Shown here: piece after piece, positions 34,066 through 42,793 of the stretch
Layout: the number at the start of each line of letters is the position of its first letter
Position numbering within the stretch: position 1 is the stretch's first letter
Source: Cardiobacterium valvarum
GTDB lineage: Bacteria > Pseudomonadota > Gammaproteobacteria > Cardiobacteriales > Cardiobacteriaceae
Reading direction: 5' to 3'
DNA length: 64,000 nucleotides
Assembly: GCF_900460955.1 (NCBI RefSeq)
Contig: NZ_UFUW01000001.1
Span: forward strand, 1-64,000
Program-made: the position numbers and the translations under genes
Notes under the pieces: model-generated
Seen by the model: the letters and a program-made list of their open reading frames with translations, nothing else
Databases searched by the model: none
What the model was told of the DNA's origin: nothing

Positions 34066-35421
34066 ATGCCACAACATCCGCACAACGACCGCATCTTACA
34101 GCGCCTGCTGCCCTGGCTCGCCCTGATCGGCTTCCTTGGCGTGGCCCTGTACGCGCTGCTGCCGCTGGACTTCTGGCTGCCGGAATACAAGAGCGCGCAT
34201 CATACCGTAACAAGCGGCGAAGCCCTACCCGACGACATCCCGCCGGACGAGGCAGATGGCGACATCGTTGACGACGACCAACCATCGGGTGAAGAAAAAC
34301 CCGAAACTCTGCCCGGCGAGACAAAACCCGAAACCCAGCCCAGCGAAGCAAAACCCGAAACTCTGCCCAGCGGGGAAAAACCTGAAACCCCGTCCAGCAA
34401 GACAAAACCCGAAACCCCGCCCAGCGGGACAAAACCTGAAACCCCGTCCAGCGAGACAAAACCCGAAATCCCGCCCAGCGGGACAAAACCCGAAACCCCA
34501 CCCAGCGGGACAAAACCCGAAACCCCGCCCAGCGGGACAAAACCCGAAACCCCGCCCGGCGGGGAAAAACCTGAGTCCCCGTCCGGCGAAGAAAAAATCG
34601 TCGAGAGCAAAGGCAGCTTCCGCAAGCACTACCGCAGCTTCCGCGCCGTTGGCAACCAGTGGCAACACATCGCAAAAAGCGACCTCAACCCCGTCCTCAT
34701 CAAACAACTCGAACCGCTGCAACACAAAATCGGGGACGAAGCCATCAGCACCGTCGAAATCCTCTACAGCACCTACACCAAAGACGGCAAAACCAACCCC
34801 GAAAACAGCAAAATCATCGCCGCCCGCCTGCGCGAAGGCCGCTACACCTACACCTATTACGCCCGCTTCGAAGGCAAAAACATCTGGTACTACGACCGCG
34901 AAGGCAATGCGCCGGAAGTGGCGATGGACCGCGTCCCGCTTGATCACTACGACCACATCAGCTCGCCGTTTGACCCCGCCCGTGTTCACCCCATTACCCG
35001 CATCATCCGCCCGCACGAAGGCACCGACTTCAAGGCGGCACACGGCTCCCCCGTGCGCGCCACCGGTGACGGCATCGTTAACTACGCGGGCTGGCGCGGC
35101 GGCTATGGCCGCGTCGTCATCATCGACCACGCCAACGGCTACCAGACCCGCTACGCCCACCTCTCCGATCTCGATGTTGAAACCGGACAGGAAATCGCGC
35201 GCGGCCAGACCGTCGGCCGCCTCGGTAACAGCGGCATGAGCACCGGCAGCCACCTGCACTACGAAGTGCGCATCAACGACATCCCTTACGACCCGATGAC
35301 CGTACAACTGCCGGAAAACAAGCCGCTCGCCGAAAACTACAAGGACGCCTGGCGCTACCGCTGCACCCAGTACGAACGCGAAATGACGGAAATCGCCAAA
35401 CAGGGTGTGAAAAAGAAATAA
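34066..35421 (+). CDS. M23 (LytM) peptidoglycan endopeptidase-like protein with repeat linker
   Basis: A 451-residue protein. One N-terminal membrane helix (about 13-35) acts as anchor. A 99-residue linker of eleven nonapeptides (about 76-174) projects from the membrane. An M23-type region follows with the zinc ligands in place: His317 and Asp321 (RPHEGTDF) and His396/His398 (GSHLHYEV). It should act on cell-wall peptides in the periplasm or on the surface. It starts 62 bp from the divergent tyrS gene. Confidence 0.9.
   Translation: MPQHPHNDRILQRLLPWLALIGFLGVALYALLPLDFWLPEYKSAHHTVTSGEALPDDIPPDEADGDIVDDDQPSGEEKPETLPGETKPETQPSEAKPETLPSGEKPETPSSKTKPETPPSGTKPETPSSETKPEIPPSGTKPETPPSGTKPETPPSGTKPETPPGGEKPESPSGEEKIVESKGSFRKHYRSFRAVGNQWQHIAKSDLNPVLIKQLEPLQHKIGDEAISTVEILYSTYTKDGKTNPENSKIIAARLREGRYTYTYYARFEGKNIWYYDREGNAPEVAMDRVPLDHYDHISSPFDPARVHPITRIIRPHEGTDFKAAHGSPVRATGDGIVNYAGWRGGYGRVVIIDHANGYQTRYAHLSDLDVETGQEIARGQTVGRLGNSGMSTGSHLHYEVRINDIPYDPMTVQLPENKPLAENYKDAWRYRCTQYEREMTEIAKQGVKKK
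34291..34587 (+). repeat. 27-bp coding tandem repeat (11 units) in the M23 gene
   Basis: Eleven exact 27-bp units encoding a nonapeptide of the type G-T-K-P-E-T-P-P-S. Units 8, 9 and 10 are almost identical, the outer ones diverged. The string CAGCGGGACAAAACC inside the units is similar to CAAGCGGGACAA in the extragenic repeats. Confidence 0.92.
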
Positions 35422-35436
35422 CCGCCGCTTTGGCGG

Positions 35437-35460
35437 GCCCGGTATTTATCTCGCTTCAGC
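35437..35460. repeat. Single degenerate 25-bp repeat unit
   Basis: CCCGGTATTTATCTCGCTT after the M23 gene matches, in the reverse orientation, the unit inside the protease gene (CCCAGTATTTATCTCGCTT) with one change. Confidence 0.6.
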
Positions 35461-35515
35461 TTTGCATTCATAAAAAAACAAACGCCATGGCGGGCGGCTT
35501 TGGTAGCGGGGCGCG

Positions 35516-36748
35516 TCATTCCCGCCAGCGTCTGAAGATAAGCGAGGTGTTGACGCCGCCGAAGGCGAAGTTGTTGTTCATCACCATGTCCGTGTCGATG
35601 GCGCGGGCCTCGTTGCGGATGAAATCCACCTGACCGCAGCGTTCGTCCACGTGGCGCAGGTTCAGGGTCGGCATGAAGAGGCCGTCACGCATCATTTCCA
35701 CCGCAAACCAGCTTTCCAGCACGCCGCAGGCACCCAAAGTGTGGCCGAAGTAGCTTTTCTGCGAGCTAAGCGGCACACCGCGCGGGAAGAGGCGGGCGGT
35801 AGCCAGCGTTTCGGCAATGTCGCCCTGTTCGGTCGCAGTGCCGTGGCCGCTGACGTAGCCGATGGCTTCCGGTGCGATGCCCGCCTGCTCAAGCGCCATC
35901 GCCATACAGCGGTACATGGTGGCCTGCTCGGGGCGGGTGACATGCGTGCCATCGCAGTTGCTGGCGAAGCCGATGATCTCCGCGTAGATCCGCGCCCCGC
36001 GTGCTTGTGCGCTGGCCAACGATTCCAGCACTAACATCCCTGCACCTTCGCCGATGACCAAGCCGTCACGATCGCGGTCATACGGCGCGGGAGTGGTTTT
36101 CGGCGCATCGTTTTTCAAGCTGGCGGCATAAAGCGAGTCGAAAACGCATACTTCGGAATGGCAGAGTTCTTCGCCGCCACCCGCCAGCATCATCGGAATC
36201 AGGCCGAAGCGGATAGCCTCGTAGGCGTAACCAATAGCCTGGCTACCGGAGGTGCAGGCGCTGGAGGTGGGGATCAGCCGTCCTTGCAGGCCGAAGAAAA
36301 TGGCGAGGTTGGCAGCGGTGGTGTGCGGCATCATGCGGATGTAGGTATTGGCGGAGAAGCCGTCCGAGCGACCATACATGATCAGCTTCGTCATGTCGCA
36401 AATATCGTGGGTACTGCCGGTGGACGAGCCACTGGCTACGCCCATGCGCCCATCGCGAATGCCGGGATCGTCCAGTAATCCCGCGTCGGCAAGCGCCCGC
36501 TCGCCCGCTTCAACGCACATTTGCGACACCGGCCCCAGACTGCGCAGCTGTTTGCGTGTCCAGTGCGCGGGCGGTGCGTAGCCGTCAATCGGCGCAGCAA
36601 GTTTGGCGCTTAAATCTTCCACGTCGCGCCATTCCGGCATCGCGCGTACGGCGTTTTCGTAACGCAGCATCCGTGCGCGTACCGTCGGCCAGTCCTTGCC
36701 AAAAGCCGTCACTGCGCCAAAGCCCGTAATCACCACTCTGTTCAACAC
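35516..36748 (-). CDS. Beta-ketoacyl-ACP synthase (aryl-polyene-type ketosynthase)
   Basis: Condensing enzyme of the FabF/KAS II fold, 410 residues. The catalytic triad is present: Cys165 (TSSACTSGSQ), His302 (GHGTATEQGD) and His336 (FGHTLGACG). Features such as MPEWRDVEDLSAKLAAPI and VASGSSTGS are closer to the ketosynthases of aryl-polyene (ApeO/ApeR-type) clusters than to housekeeping FabF. It overlaps the upstream fabG-like gene by 7 bp, and the pair forms its own operon here without the acyltransferases, dehydratases or ACPs of a full cluster. Confidence 0.85.
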   Translation of the reverse strand: MLNRVVITGFGAVTAFGKDWPTVRARMLRYENAVRAMPEWRDVEDLSAKLAAPIDGYAPPAHWTRKQLRSLGPVSQMCVEAGERALADAGLLDDPGIRDGRMGVASGSSTGSTHDICDMTKLIMYGRSDGFSANTYIRMMPHTTAANLAIFFGLQGRLIPTSSACTSGSQAIGYAYEAIRFGLIPMMLAGGGEELCHSEVCVFDSLYAASLKNDAPKTTPAPYDRDRDGLVIGEGAGMLVLESLASAQARGARIYAEIIGFASNCDGTHVTRPEQATMYRCMAMALEQAGIAPEAIGYVSGHGTATEQGDIAETLATARLFPRGVPLSSQKSYFGHTLGACGVLESWFAVEMMRDGLFMPTLNLRHVDERCGQVDFIRNEARAIDTDMVMNNNFAFGGVNTSLIFRRWRE

Positions 36749-37470
36749 AATCCTCCGTTCACCGCCAATACCTGCCGGGTAATGTAACTCGCGCCGTCGC
36801 TCATCAGGAAACGTACCGCCTGTGCAACCTCATCCGTCTCGCCGCAGCGGCCAAGCGGGATCATTTTTAGAATCTCGGCAACCGGCACCCGTTCATCCAC
36901 CATGTCCGTAGCTATCAGCCCCGGCGCAACGGCGTTCACTGTGATGCCACGCTTGCCGAGTTCGATGGCCAGCGCCTTGACCGCACCAATCAGCCCCGCC
37001 TTTGCGGCGCTGTAATTGACCTGGCCGCGATTGCCGGTAAGACCCGATACCGACGATACAGCAACAATCCGCCCACCGCGCCGCAGGCGGATCATTGGCA
37101 TGATGAGCGGGTGCAGTACGTTGAAAAAACCGTCGAGGTTGGTACGTAGCACGGCATCCCAGTCTTCATCGCGAAGCGCGGGAAAGGCGCCGTCGCGACT
37201 GAGGCCGGCATTTAGCACCACGCCGTAATAGGCACCATGCGCGGCGATATCCGCTTCCAGCACCGTTCGTGCCGCCCCACGATCAGCGACATCAAAGGTG
37301 AGCAGACGCGCCGTACCACCTGCCGCCATAATCTGCGCAACGGTGGTGGCGGCATCGTCGTGCCGACCGCGATAGTGCACAGTCACAGCAAAACCGTCTG
37401 CGGCGAGACGCAGGGCGATCGCCCGCCCGATGCCACGGCTCGCTCCGGTGACCAATACCGCTTCAGCCAT
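36742..37470 (-). CDS. 3-oxoacyl-ACP reductase (FabG-like SDR)
   Basis: Short-chain dehydrogenase of 242 residues reducing 3-ketoacyl-ACP with NAD(P)H. The cofactor motif TGASRGIG is at 8-15, and the catalytic Ser140, Tyr153 and Lys157 (YSAAK) are in place. The start at 37470 has AAGGAGG upstream and the typical MAEAVLVTG opening; the longer frame is unlikely. Pairing with the ketosynthase downstream suggests a dedicated elongation step, as in aryl-polyene synthesis. Confidence 0.88.
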   Translation of the reverse strand: MAEAVLVTGASRGIGRAIALRLAADGFAVTVHYRGRHDDAATTVAQIMAAGGTARLLTFDVADRGAARTVLEADIAAHGAYYGVVLNAGLSRDGAFPALRDEDWDAVLRTNLDGFFNVLHPLIMPMIRLRRGGRIVAVSSVSGLTGNRGQVNYSAAKAGLIGAVKALAIELGKRGITVNAVAPGLIATDMVDERVPVAEILKMIPLGRCGETDEVAQAVRFLMSDGASYITRQVLAVNGGLC

Positions 37471-37766
37471 GCGCTTCCTCCTTGGGAAAATAAAGATACG
37501 GGCATTGTAACCGTTCCCTCCGGTGGGCAGGGAACGCGTCCTTGACGGCATGATGCACGAGGAAGATTTTGATTCAGGGAATATCCGCTACGTGGGTGGA
37601 TGTTGAGAAGGTGGGCAAAGCCGCCACCGATGAGAAAATCGCTTGGCGCGAATAAAAAACGACGTGTAACAAAAAGTGCCAGAAGCTGCTCTGGCAATAC
37701 CGCATATTGTGTTATGAAAAAGATAAAGCAGGTTCCGGATGGAGCCTGCCGAAAGATGATTGACGT
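37471..37766. other. Intergenic region between fabG-like gene and csrA
   Basis: Contains a hairpin CGTTCCCT/AGGGAACG around 37511-37535 and the possible csrA terminator at 37728-37749. An isolated GCTTGGCGCG string occurs near 37642. No gene seen. Confidence 0.45.
37728..37749 (-). terminator. Possible terminator of csrA
   Basis: Reverse strand GCAGGCTCC-ATCC-GGAACCTGC with one mismatch, then TTTATC; 18 bases past the csrA stop. The T tract is short. Confidence 0.45.
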
Positions 37767-37961
37767 TTATTCTGCTGAGGAGGTGTTGCCTGTATTGTTT
37801 TCGCCCATCAGACGCTGATAAATTTCTTCCCGGTGTACCGCGATATGATCCGGTGCCTTAATGCCCAAGCGCACCTGATTGCCCTTTACTGCCAGCACTG
37901 TGACTTCTATCTCGTCGTCAATAATGATGGTTTCTCCTACCCTGCGGGTAAGTATCAACAT
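37767..37961 (-). CDS. csrA: Carbon storage regulator CsrA
   Basis: Post-transcriptional RNA-binding regulator recognising GGA in hairpin loops near ribosome sites. The 64 residues begin [15 protein letters not shown] and contain the RNA-binding [10 protein letters not shown] near residue 42-51. The ATG at 37961 follows AGGAG; the longer frame is not needed. Given PTS, glycogen phosphorylase and pilus genes around it, carbon flux and motility are expected targets, from knowledge of the family. Confidence 0.96.
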   Translation of the reverse strand: MLILTRRVGETIIIDDEIEVTVLAVKGNQVRLGIKAPDHIAVHREEIYQRLMGENNTGNTSSAE

Positions 37962-38370
37962 AATGAATACTCCTAAATTTTCCTGATACGCCTTATTGCG
38001 CAATTCTTTGGCGCTCCATGATTGCCCCACGAGGCGCGCATCCTCTTGGGAAAGGACGCCGTTTCTTATCGGCCTACCTTTTCCCTGCTTTTCCCGTTAT
38101 TTAGTGGCACGTGGCATCACAGCCGTTGTCGGTCGTGTTGTATCGTATTTGAGAAAAACGCCACCTCGGCAAGAAGACCTGCCTAGGCAACCTTGTGGAT
38201 TAGATGTGAATTTTGCCTTACAATTAACAATTTTTCACATTTATAACCGCCAAGAGCGCCGCAAAATTTACAAAAAAAGCGACTCGCATTTTAAGCAAAA
38301 AGGTCGCTGCTTCCAAATATAATCGGGGAAATATTCAAGATAGGAAAAAAATATCAGTATTTATATGTGG
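37962..38370. other. Intergenic region upstream of csrA
   Basis: About 410 bp with A/T-rich stretches at 38205-38275 and the terminator of the PanC-like gene at 38271-38308. csrA promoters should lie here but I cannot point to a convincing pair. No coding sequence or recognisable Csr-binding RNA was seen. Confidence 0.45.
38271..38308 (-). terminator. Possible terminator of the PanC-like gene
   Basis: Reverse strand AGCGAC/GTCGCT stem with a 19-base loop and a run of seven T, about 65 bases past the stop codon. Confidence 0.5.
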
Positions 38371-39117
38371 TTAAGTTCCCAATCTAACTGAATGGCTACT
38401 TTGAATATTATTATCGAACTGTGCCCACAAGATGGTATCCGCTCTTGCTTTTTCAGTGTGGATTAGTGTGGAAATATCGTAGCAATCAAAGTAACGTATT
38501 GAATAACCATGACTTTCTAAAATTCGTCTGCCACGCTGCAAAGTGCCTGCTACATCTTGCCCGGCACTAATAGCTTGGGCACAGCGCTGCAACACGGTAT
38601 GCAACAGTTGTTCCTGAGCATCATTTGTTGGGGTAGGAGCGGGTGCGGCGGCTGTGATATTCACAGGCAGGAAACATTCTTCGTTGATGCGGTTGGCCAG
38701 CCAATATTGCGGCAGATCGTGCAGGCTAAAAATGGTCATTTGCGGGCGCAGCAGGCTAAACAGACGCAGCAGTTGCAGCCCGAGGCGTTGATAATGGGGC
38801 GTGCGTACCAACTCAGGATAAGGCTCGGCAAATTGCAGACTGAGACCATCACCGCAGGGGTAGTTCAGTTCTGCATCAAGCAGCAAGACAGCATCGCAGT
38901 CGCTATCACTCAGGCTGCTCAGCGCTGTGCGGTTGTTTTCGCTGTTGCCATCCAGCACGGTTAATACCAAATCGCAGCGGATACGGGCACCATGCAGCAG
39001 GGCATTGCTTTCGCGCGGCAGCCCGTTCAGGAAAGGGAGGAGTGCCCAGGTTTTGCCGCTATCTTGCTGGGTAAGCTGCCATTCCTTGAGTTGTTTGACT
39101 GTCTGGATAATACGCAT
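38371..39117 (-). CDS. Degenerate pantothenate synthetase (PanC)-like protein
   Basis: A 248-residue protein whose sequence aligns with PanC end to end but has lost the active site. From the N-terminus (MRIIQTVKQLKEW), the segment ALLPFLNGLPRESNALL aligns without gaps to the PanC motif P-T-M-G-x-L-H-x-G-H, replacing both catalytic His. The later segment LRPQMTIFSLHDLPQYWL corresponds to the PanC VxPDxAxFGEKDxQQL region, with the Lys lost. The pcnB-folK-panC position is also that of panC in related genomes. I infer a non-catalytic remnant or a repurposed protein. Confidence 0.6.
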   Translation of the reverse strand: MRIIQTVKQLKEWQLTQQDSGKTWALLPFLNGLPRESNALLHGARIRCDLVLTVLDGNSENNRTALSSLSDSDCDAVLLLDAELNYPCGDGLSLQFAEPYPELVRTPHYQRLGLQLLRLFSLLRPQMTIFSLHDLPQYWLANRINEECFLPVNITAAAPAPTPTNDAQEQLLHTVLQRCAQAISAGQDVAGTLQRGRRILESHGYSIRYFDCYDISTLIHTEKARADTILWAQFDNNIQSSHSVRLGT

Positions 39118-39144
39118 CGCCACTTCCCTGTTACTGGACGTGAC

Positions 39145-39372
39145 TCAGTCGTCGTCGCGGTATTCATCGTCGTAGCTGTAATCGTCGAAGTTGTCACGCT
39201 CGTCGCCTTCGTCATCGTAATACCAGCCATCTTCACCGCTACGTTCTGCGCCGTCCCAATCTTCCTGATAGTCATCGGCGTCTTCTTCATCTTCCATTTC
39301 CTGCCATTCGCGTTCCAGCTCCGCTTCGCGGTCGAAATTGTCGTAATCAAAGTCATCATCTTCTGGGGACAT
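39145..39372 (-). CDS. Highly acidic small protein of unknown function
   Basis: A 75-residue protein in which, by my count, 39 residues are Asp or Glu, with many Tyr/Phe/Trp and almost no hydrophobic aliphatics. It starts MSPEDDDFDYDNF at an ATG preceded by AGGA; a TTG further upstream is less likely. It lies between folK and the PanC-like gene, where panB is usually found. Similar Asp/Tyr-rich strings occur in DNA mimics and metal-binding proteins, but I do not recognise a family. Confidence 0.6.
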   Translation of the reverse strand: MSPEDDDFDYDNFDREAELEREWQEMEDEEDADDYQEDWDGAERSGEDGWYYDDEGDERDNFDDYSYDDEYRDDD

Positions 39373-39414
39373 ATCAGGATTCCTATGGGGCAATGCGTAG
39401 CGATTAAGCAATAT

Positions 39415-39906
39415 TCATGCCGCTTGCCAGTTGTCATGCAAAATTCGGGTGATACCGCTGGTGTCGCAGCGGGTCAGCCATTCGCGCACACTGCTGCCGT
39501 CAAGCAGACGTTCCGGGTTCAGATCCGCCAAGGGGTACAGGACGAACGCCCGTTCGCGGATACCGGGATGCGGCAGGGTCAGCTGCGGCAGATCAAGACA
39601 CAGATCGTCATAAAGCAGCACATCGAGATCCAGGGTGCGCGGCGCGTTTTTGAAGGGCCGCTCGCGCCCCTGTTTCTGCTCAACGCGTTGCAGCAGTGCC
39701 AGCAGTGCCAGCGGCGGCAGGTCGGTGCGGTAGCGGATGACGGCATTGATGAAATCGGGCTGGTCGGTATAGCCCCACGGCGGGGTACGGTAGAGCGCGG
39801 AAGCGGCGTCTTCCTGCAACACGGCTGCCAGCGTCTGCCGCGCGCGCAGCAACTGGGCGACGGGCTCAGCCTGATTGCTGCCGAAAGCGATCCAGGCGGT
39901 AGACAT
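39415..39906 (-). CDS. folK: Hydroxymethyldihydropterin pyrophosphokinase
   Basis: Folate biosynthesis enzyme transferring pyrophosphate from ATP to 6-hydroxymethyl-7,8-dihydropterin. The 163 residues start with STAWIAFGSNQ and contain the two key blocks: FINAV and RERPFKNAPRTLDLDVLLY (Mg-binding Asp pair). PHPGIRERAFVLYPL follows. It is 9 bp downstream of pcnB, the conserved gammaproteobacterial order. Confidence 0.95.
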   Translation of the reverse strand: MSTAWIAFGSNQAEPVAQLLRARQTLAAVLQEDAASALYRTPPWGYTDQPDFINAVIRYRTDLPPLALLALLQRVEQKQGRERPFKNAPRTLDLDVLLYDDLCLDLPQLTLPHPGIRERAFVLYPLADLNPERLLDGSSVREWLTRCDTSGITRILHDNWQAA

Positions 39907-39915
39907 GATGCATCC

Positions 39916-41238
39916 CTAACCGCGTCTGCGTCGTGCACCGCTGCGCGACCGCCGCCGGCGCGTGCCGTTGCCGCCTTCCTCTTGGGTAACGCGCATTTGC
40001 GCAACATCAACGGAGATATCCGGGTCCTCCTGCAATGCTGTCCACAGCGCGACCAGATCATCAATTTGCTCACCCGCGCCCTGACGCACCAGCAAGAAGT
40101 CATAGGCGGCACGGAAACGCGGATGGGCGAGGACGCCGTGCATCTTGCGTAAATTGCCGCGCGCTGCCTGTTCCAGTCGTGCCTGCAATGTCCAGATCTC
40201 GCGAATCATGCCGCGCAGCCGTACCGGTATCGCCAGGCGCTCGCTGGCGGCGATATGCACCACATCCACTGCTTCATGCATGGCACTGTGCCAGTTGTCG
40301 CGCTCTTTCAGCAAGCCGCGATACTGCAACTGATACACCGGCCAAAGAATGGCAGCGAGCAGGAAGGCAATCGTCACCGGCTTGTTTTCGGCAACCCGTG
40401 CATCGGTATTGGCGAGTGCAATACGTACCAAACGTTGTGCATACTGCGCATAGGCGGCGTTCGGATGCTCAAATACATGGCCCGCATCGGGAAAGAGCAT
40501 CGCAAACAGTCCATAATGCTGCAACACTTCAAAACACGCCTCGCCATAGCCGCTCATAAAGAGTTTCTGCGCCTCATCAAAAAGACGTGCGGCGGGTACG
40601 GCACGCAAATTGTCGCGACAATCGGCAATCGCCGCTTCCGTCGCCGCTTCCAGCGGCATACCGAGTTTGGCGGCGAAACGGGCGGCGCGCAGCATCCGCA
40701 CCGGGTCTTCCGTGTAACGCGTCGCCGGGTCACCGATGATGCGGATTATTCGCGCCTCAATATCCGCCAGTGCGCCGACATAATCGCGCAGCTCATCGTT
40801 TTTCACATCGTAATAAAGCGCATTGATGGTGAAATCGCGGCGTACGGCATCATCCTCAATCGAACCATAGTGATTGTCTTCCAGCACCGAGCCGAAGCTG
40901 TCGGTGCGCGCCAGGCGCTCCGGCGGGGCACGGAAAGTCGCCACCTCGATAATGTCGCGGCCAAAATGTACATGAGCGAGACGGAAACGCCGCCCGATCA
41001 GGCGGCAGTTGCGAAAAATCGCCGCGACCTCTTCCGGGCGGGCATTGGTGGCAATATCAAAATCCTTCGGCCGCTTGCCGAGCAGCAAATCGCGCAGGCA
41101 GCCGCCGACGAGAAAAGCCTCGAAACCGGCTTCATCCAGCTGGCGCACGATTTTCAGCGCGCGCGGATCAATATCGTGCACATCTACAGGATGTTCGCCG
41201 TGTTTGCGGCAAACGGGAAACAGAGCGGCGTCATTCAT
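39916..41238 (-). CDS. pcnB: Poly(A) polymerase I
   Basis: Adds 3' poly(A) tails that promote RNA decay. The nucleotidyltransferase head has FLVGGCLRDLLLG (GG at 45-46) and PKDFDIAT with the metal-binding Asp59/Asp61. The neck and body domains follow, and the C-terminus is a basic Arg-rich tail (RRRRSRSGARRRRG). At 440 residues it matches PcnB rather than the CCA-adding enzyme, supported by linkage to folK. Confidence 0.95.
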   Translation of the reverse strand: MNDAALFPVCRKHGEHPVDVHDIDPRALKIVRQLDEAGFEAFLVGGCLRDLLLGKRPKDFDIATNARPEEVAAIFRNCRLIGRRFRLAHVHFGRDIIEVATFRAPPERLARTDSFGSVLEDNHYGSIEDDAVRRDFTINALYYDVKNDELRDYVGALADIEARIIRIIGDPATRYTEDPVRMLRAARFAAKLGMPLEAATEAAIADCRDNLRAVPAARLFDEAQKLFMSGYGEACFEVLQHYGLFAMLFPDAGHVFEHPNAAYAQYAQRLVRIALANTDARVAENKPVTIAFLLAAILWPVYQLQYRGLLKERDNWHSAMHEAVDVVHIAASERLAIPVRLRGMIREIWTLQARLEQAARGNLRKMHGVLAHPRFRAAYDFLLVRQGAGEQIDDLVALWTALQEDPDISVDVAQMRVTQEEGGNGTRRRRSRSGARRRRG

Positions 41239-41587
41239 CTATGAATCCTTTGGTTGGGAACCCCGCCCTTCGGGGCGGTGCAGGGTTGGGAGGAACGCAT
41301 CTCCTGCCAGGATTTGTTGACATTCAACATTGCGGCGGCTTTTCGGCCAGATTTTGGCATTGGCATCTGCTGCGTTAAAAATGCTCGCAAGGTATCCAAC
41401 CTTAACCAAATCTCAACAGGCTCCAAGGCGGGATAGTGTTGGCCATGCGTCCGGGTAACTCCATGAATGGAAAAAATACAAGCGCCAAAAGCGCGGGAAA
41501 AATACGGGCGACGGCTTCCCTGTCGCCCGCTGTGGGCGCGCATTGTAACGTGCCGACTATGCGGAAATCCATTACGCGCGAGGCTGT
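41239..41587. other. Intergenic region upstream of pcnB
   Basis: About 350 bp with a GC-rich hairpin (CCCCGCCC/GGGGCGG around 41260-41280) close to the pcnB start and a second inverted stretch GCGACGG..CCTGTCGC near 41508-41530. No coding signal or recognisable RNA gene. Confidence 0.45.
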
Positions 41588-42793
41588 TCAGGCGACGCAT
41601 TTTGCGCGGTAGGCGGCATACATCATGCACAGCGGCAGGGCGAAAAAGAGGAAGCCGCTGTTGTGGCTGTACAGCGCCGCCTGGGTCATGCTGAAGCCGC
41701 TGTACAGCAGGATGTGCGCGCTGCCGGCGAGTCGTAGCGCGGCGGCGTCCGCCTGGGCCGGTCTGTTGTGGCGGCGGTAGTAGTAAAGCGGCACAAGGAA
41801 GAGATAGAAAACGATGGCAAGGCCGATGAGGCCACGTCGCGCGAAGGCATCAAGAAATTCGTTATGCATATGGCCGAACTGGCTGATGGTCGGCCAGCTG
41901 GCCTTGTCGACAAGCATCCGTGCCGTGCCGGGACCGAAAACGGGATAGCGGCTGCCTTCCTGCCAGGCGAAGCGCCACATTTCAAAGCGCGCGCCGATGG
42001 AGGTGTTGCTGTCACCCTGTTGGTAGAGGGCAATATCCTGCCGTGCTTCGGCAAGTCGCTCGCTGATGATGTCGCCTTTGCCCAGCCAGAAGGCGCCGCC
42101 GAGAATGAGGAGGATGCTGGCGCTGATGGCGATGCTGCGTGCACGGAAGTGGCGGCGGCGCAGGGATAGGATGGCGAGGATGGCGAGCGTCCAGGCTAGG
42201 GCGGAGAGGCTGCCGCGTGTCTGCGAGAGGACAACGGTGTAAAGCCCGGCAAGGATACCCGCCAACGGCGGCAGTAGTACCCAGCCACGCGGCTGGCTGC
42301 GCAGGCTGCATGCGCAAAGGAGGGCGAAGAGCATGGCGAGGTTGCCGAGCTGGATGGGGTGCAGGTAGCGCGCGGCGCGGCCATCCGGCAGGAGTTCGGG
42401 GGCGCAGTGGGTGTAGTAGAGAGCGGTGGCGAGGCCGAACAGCGCGCCCGCCGCTGCGCCCCACCAGATGGCGCGCGGGTCGGGCGGGTAAGCGGCGAGG
42501 TAGGCGAGGATAAGCGGCATCACCAGGAATTTGAGCGGGATGTTGTAGTAGGTATCGCGCAGACCGGAGAGCCACACGTCAATCAGGGCAATACCGCCCA
42601 TGAGGACGAAGCCGAGCGCAATCAGACGCAAGTCGCGCCCGCGCGGGCGCTTTTGCCACCATTGCGGCAGGGTGAAGAGGGAAGCGAGGAAGAGGATGCC
42701 CGCACCGTAGTTGTAGCCGCCCTTGACAGCAAGGCTGAGGGCGAAGGTGAGGAAGACCGCTATGTTGTTAAGACGGATAAGGTGGGTGTTCAT
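41588..42793 (-). CDS. O-antigen ligase-like (Wzy_C) membrane protein
   Basis: A 401-residue polytopic inner-membrane protein with about ten to twelve helices. A Wzy_C/O-antigen ligase segment (about 180-330) includes SQTRGSLSALAW and GHMHNEFLDAFARRGLIG. It would transfer a preassembled glycan or a sugar onto lipid A-core in the periplasm. The start at 42793 overlaps the upstream glycosyltransferase stop by an ATGA junction. In an organism making LOS without O-antigen it could be a ligase for single sugars or phosphoethanolamine, which is inference. Confidence 0.85.
   Translation of the reverse strand: MNTHLIRLNNIAVFLTFALSLAVKGGYNYGAGILFLASLFTLPQWWQKRPRGRDLRLIALGFVLMGGIALIDVWLSGLRDTYYNIPLKFLVMPLILAYLAAYPPDPRAIWWGAAAGALFGLATALYYTHCAPELLPDGRAARYLHPIQLGNLAMLFALLCACSLRSQPRGWVLLPPLAGILAGLYTVVLSQTRGSLSALAWTLAILAILSLRRRHFRARSIAISASILLILGGAFWLGKGDIISERLAEARQDIALYQQGDSNTSIGARFEMWRFAWQEGSRYPVFGPGTARMLVDKASWPTISQFGHMHNEFLDAFARRGLIGLAIVFYLFLVPLYYYRRHNRPAQADAAALRLAGSAHILLYSGFSMTQAALYSHNSGFLFFALPLCMMYAAYRAKCVA

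Noticed and set aside
32801..34675. Extended tyrS frame of 624 codons
   Set aside because: The first 224 codons are antisense to the M23 gene and its repeat; GGAGG and the family N-terminus fix the start at 34003.
34225..35307. Antisense open frame with Gly/Phe/Cys repeats opposite the M23 linker
   Set aside because: It is only the complement of the 27-bp coding repeat.
41235..41630. Reverse-strand frame upstream of pcnB, considered as a transposase remnant
   Set aside because: No catalytic or DNA-binding motif could be seen, and it overlaps the pcnB start and the end of the ligase gene.
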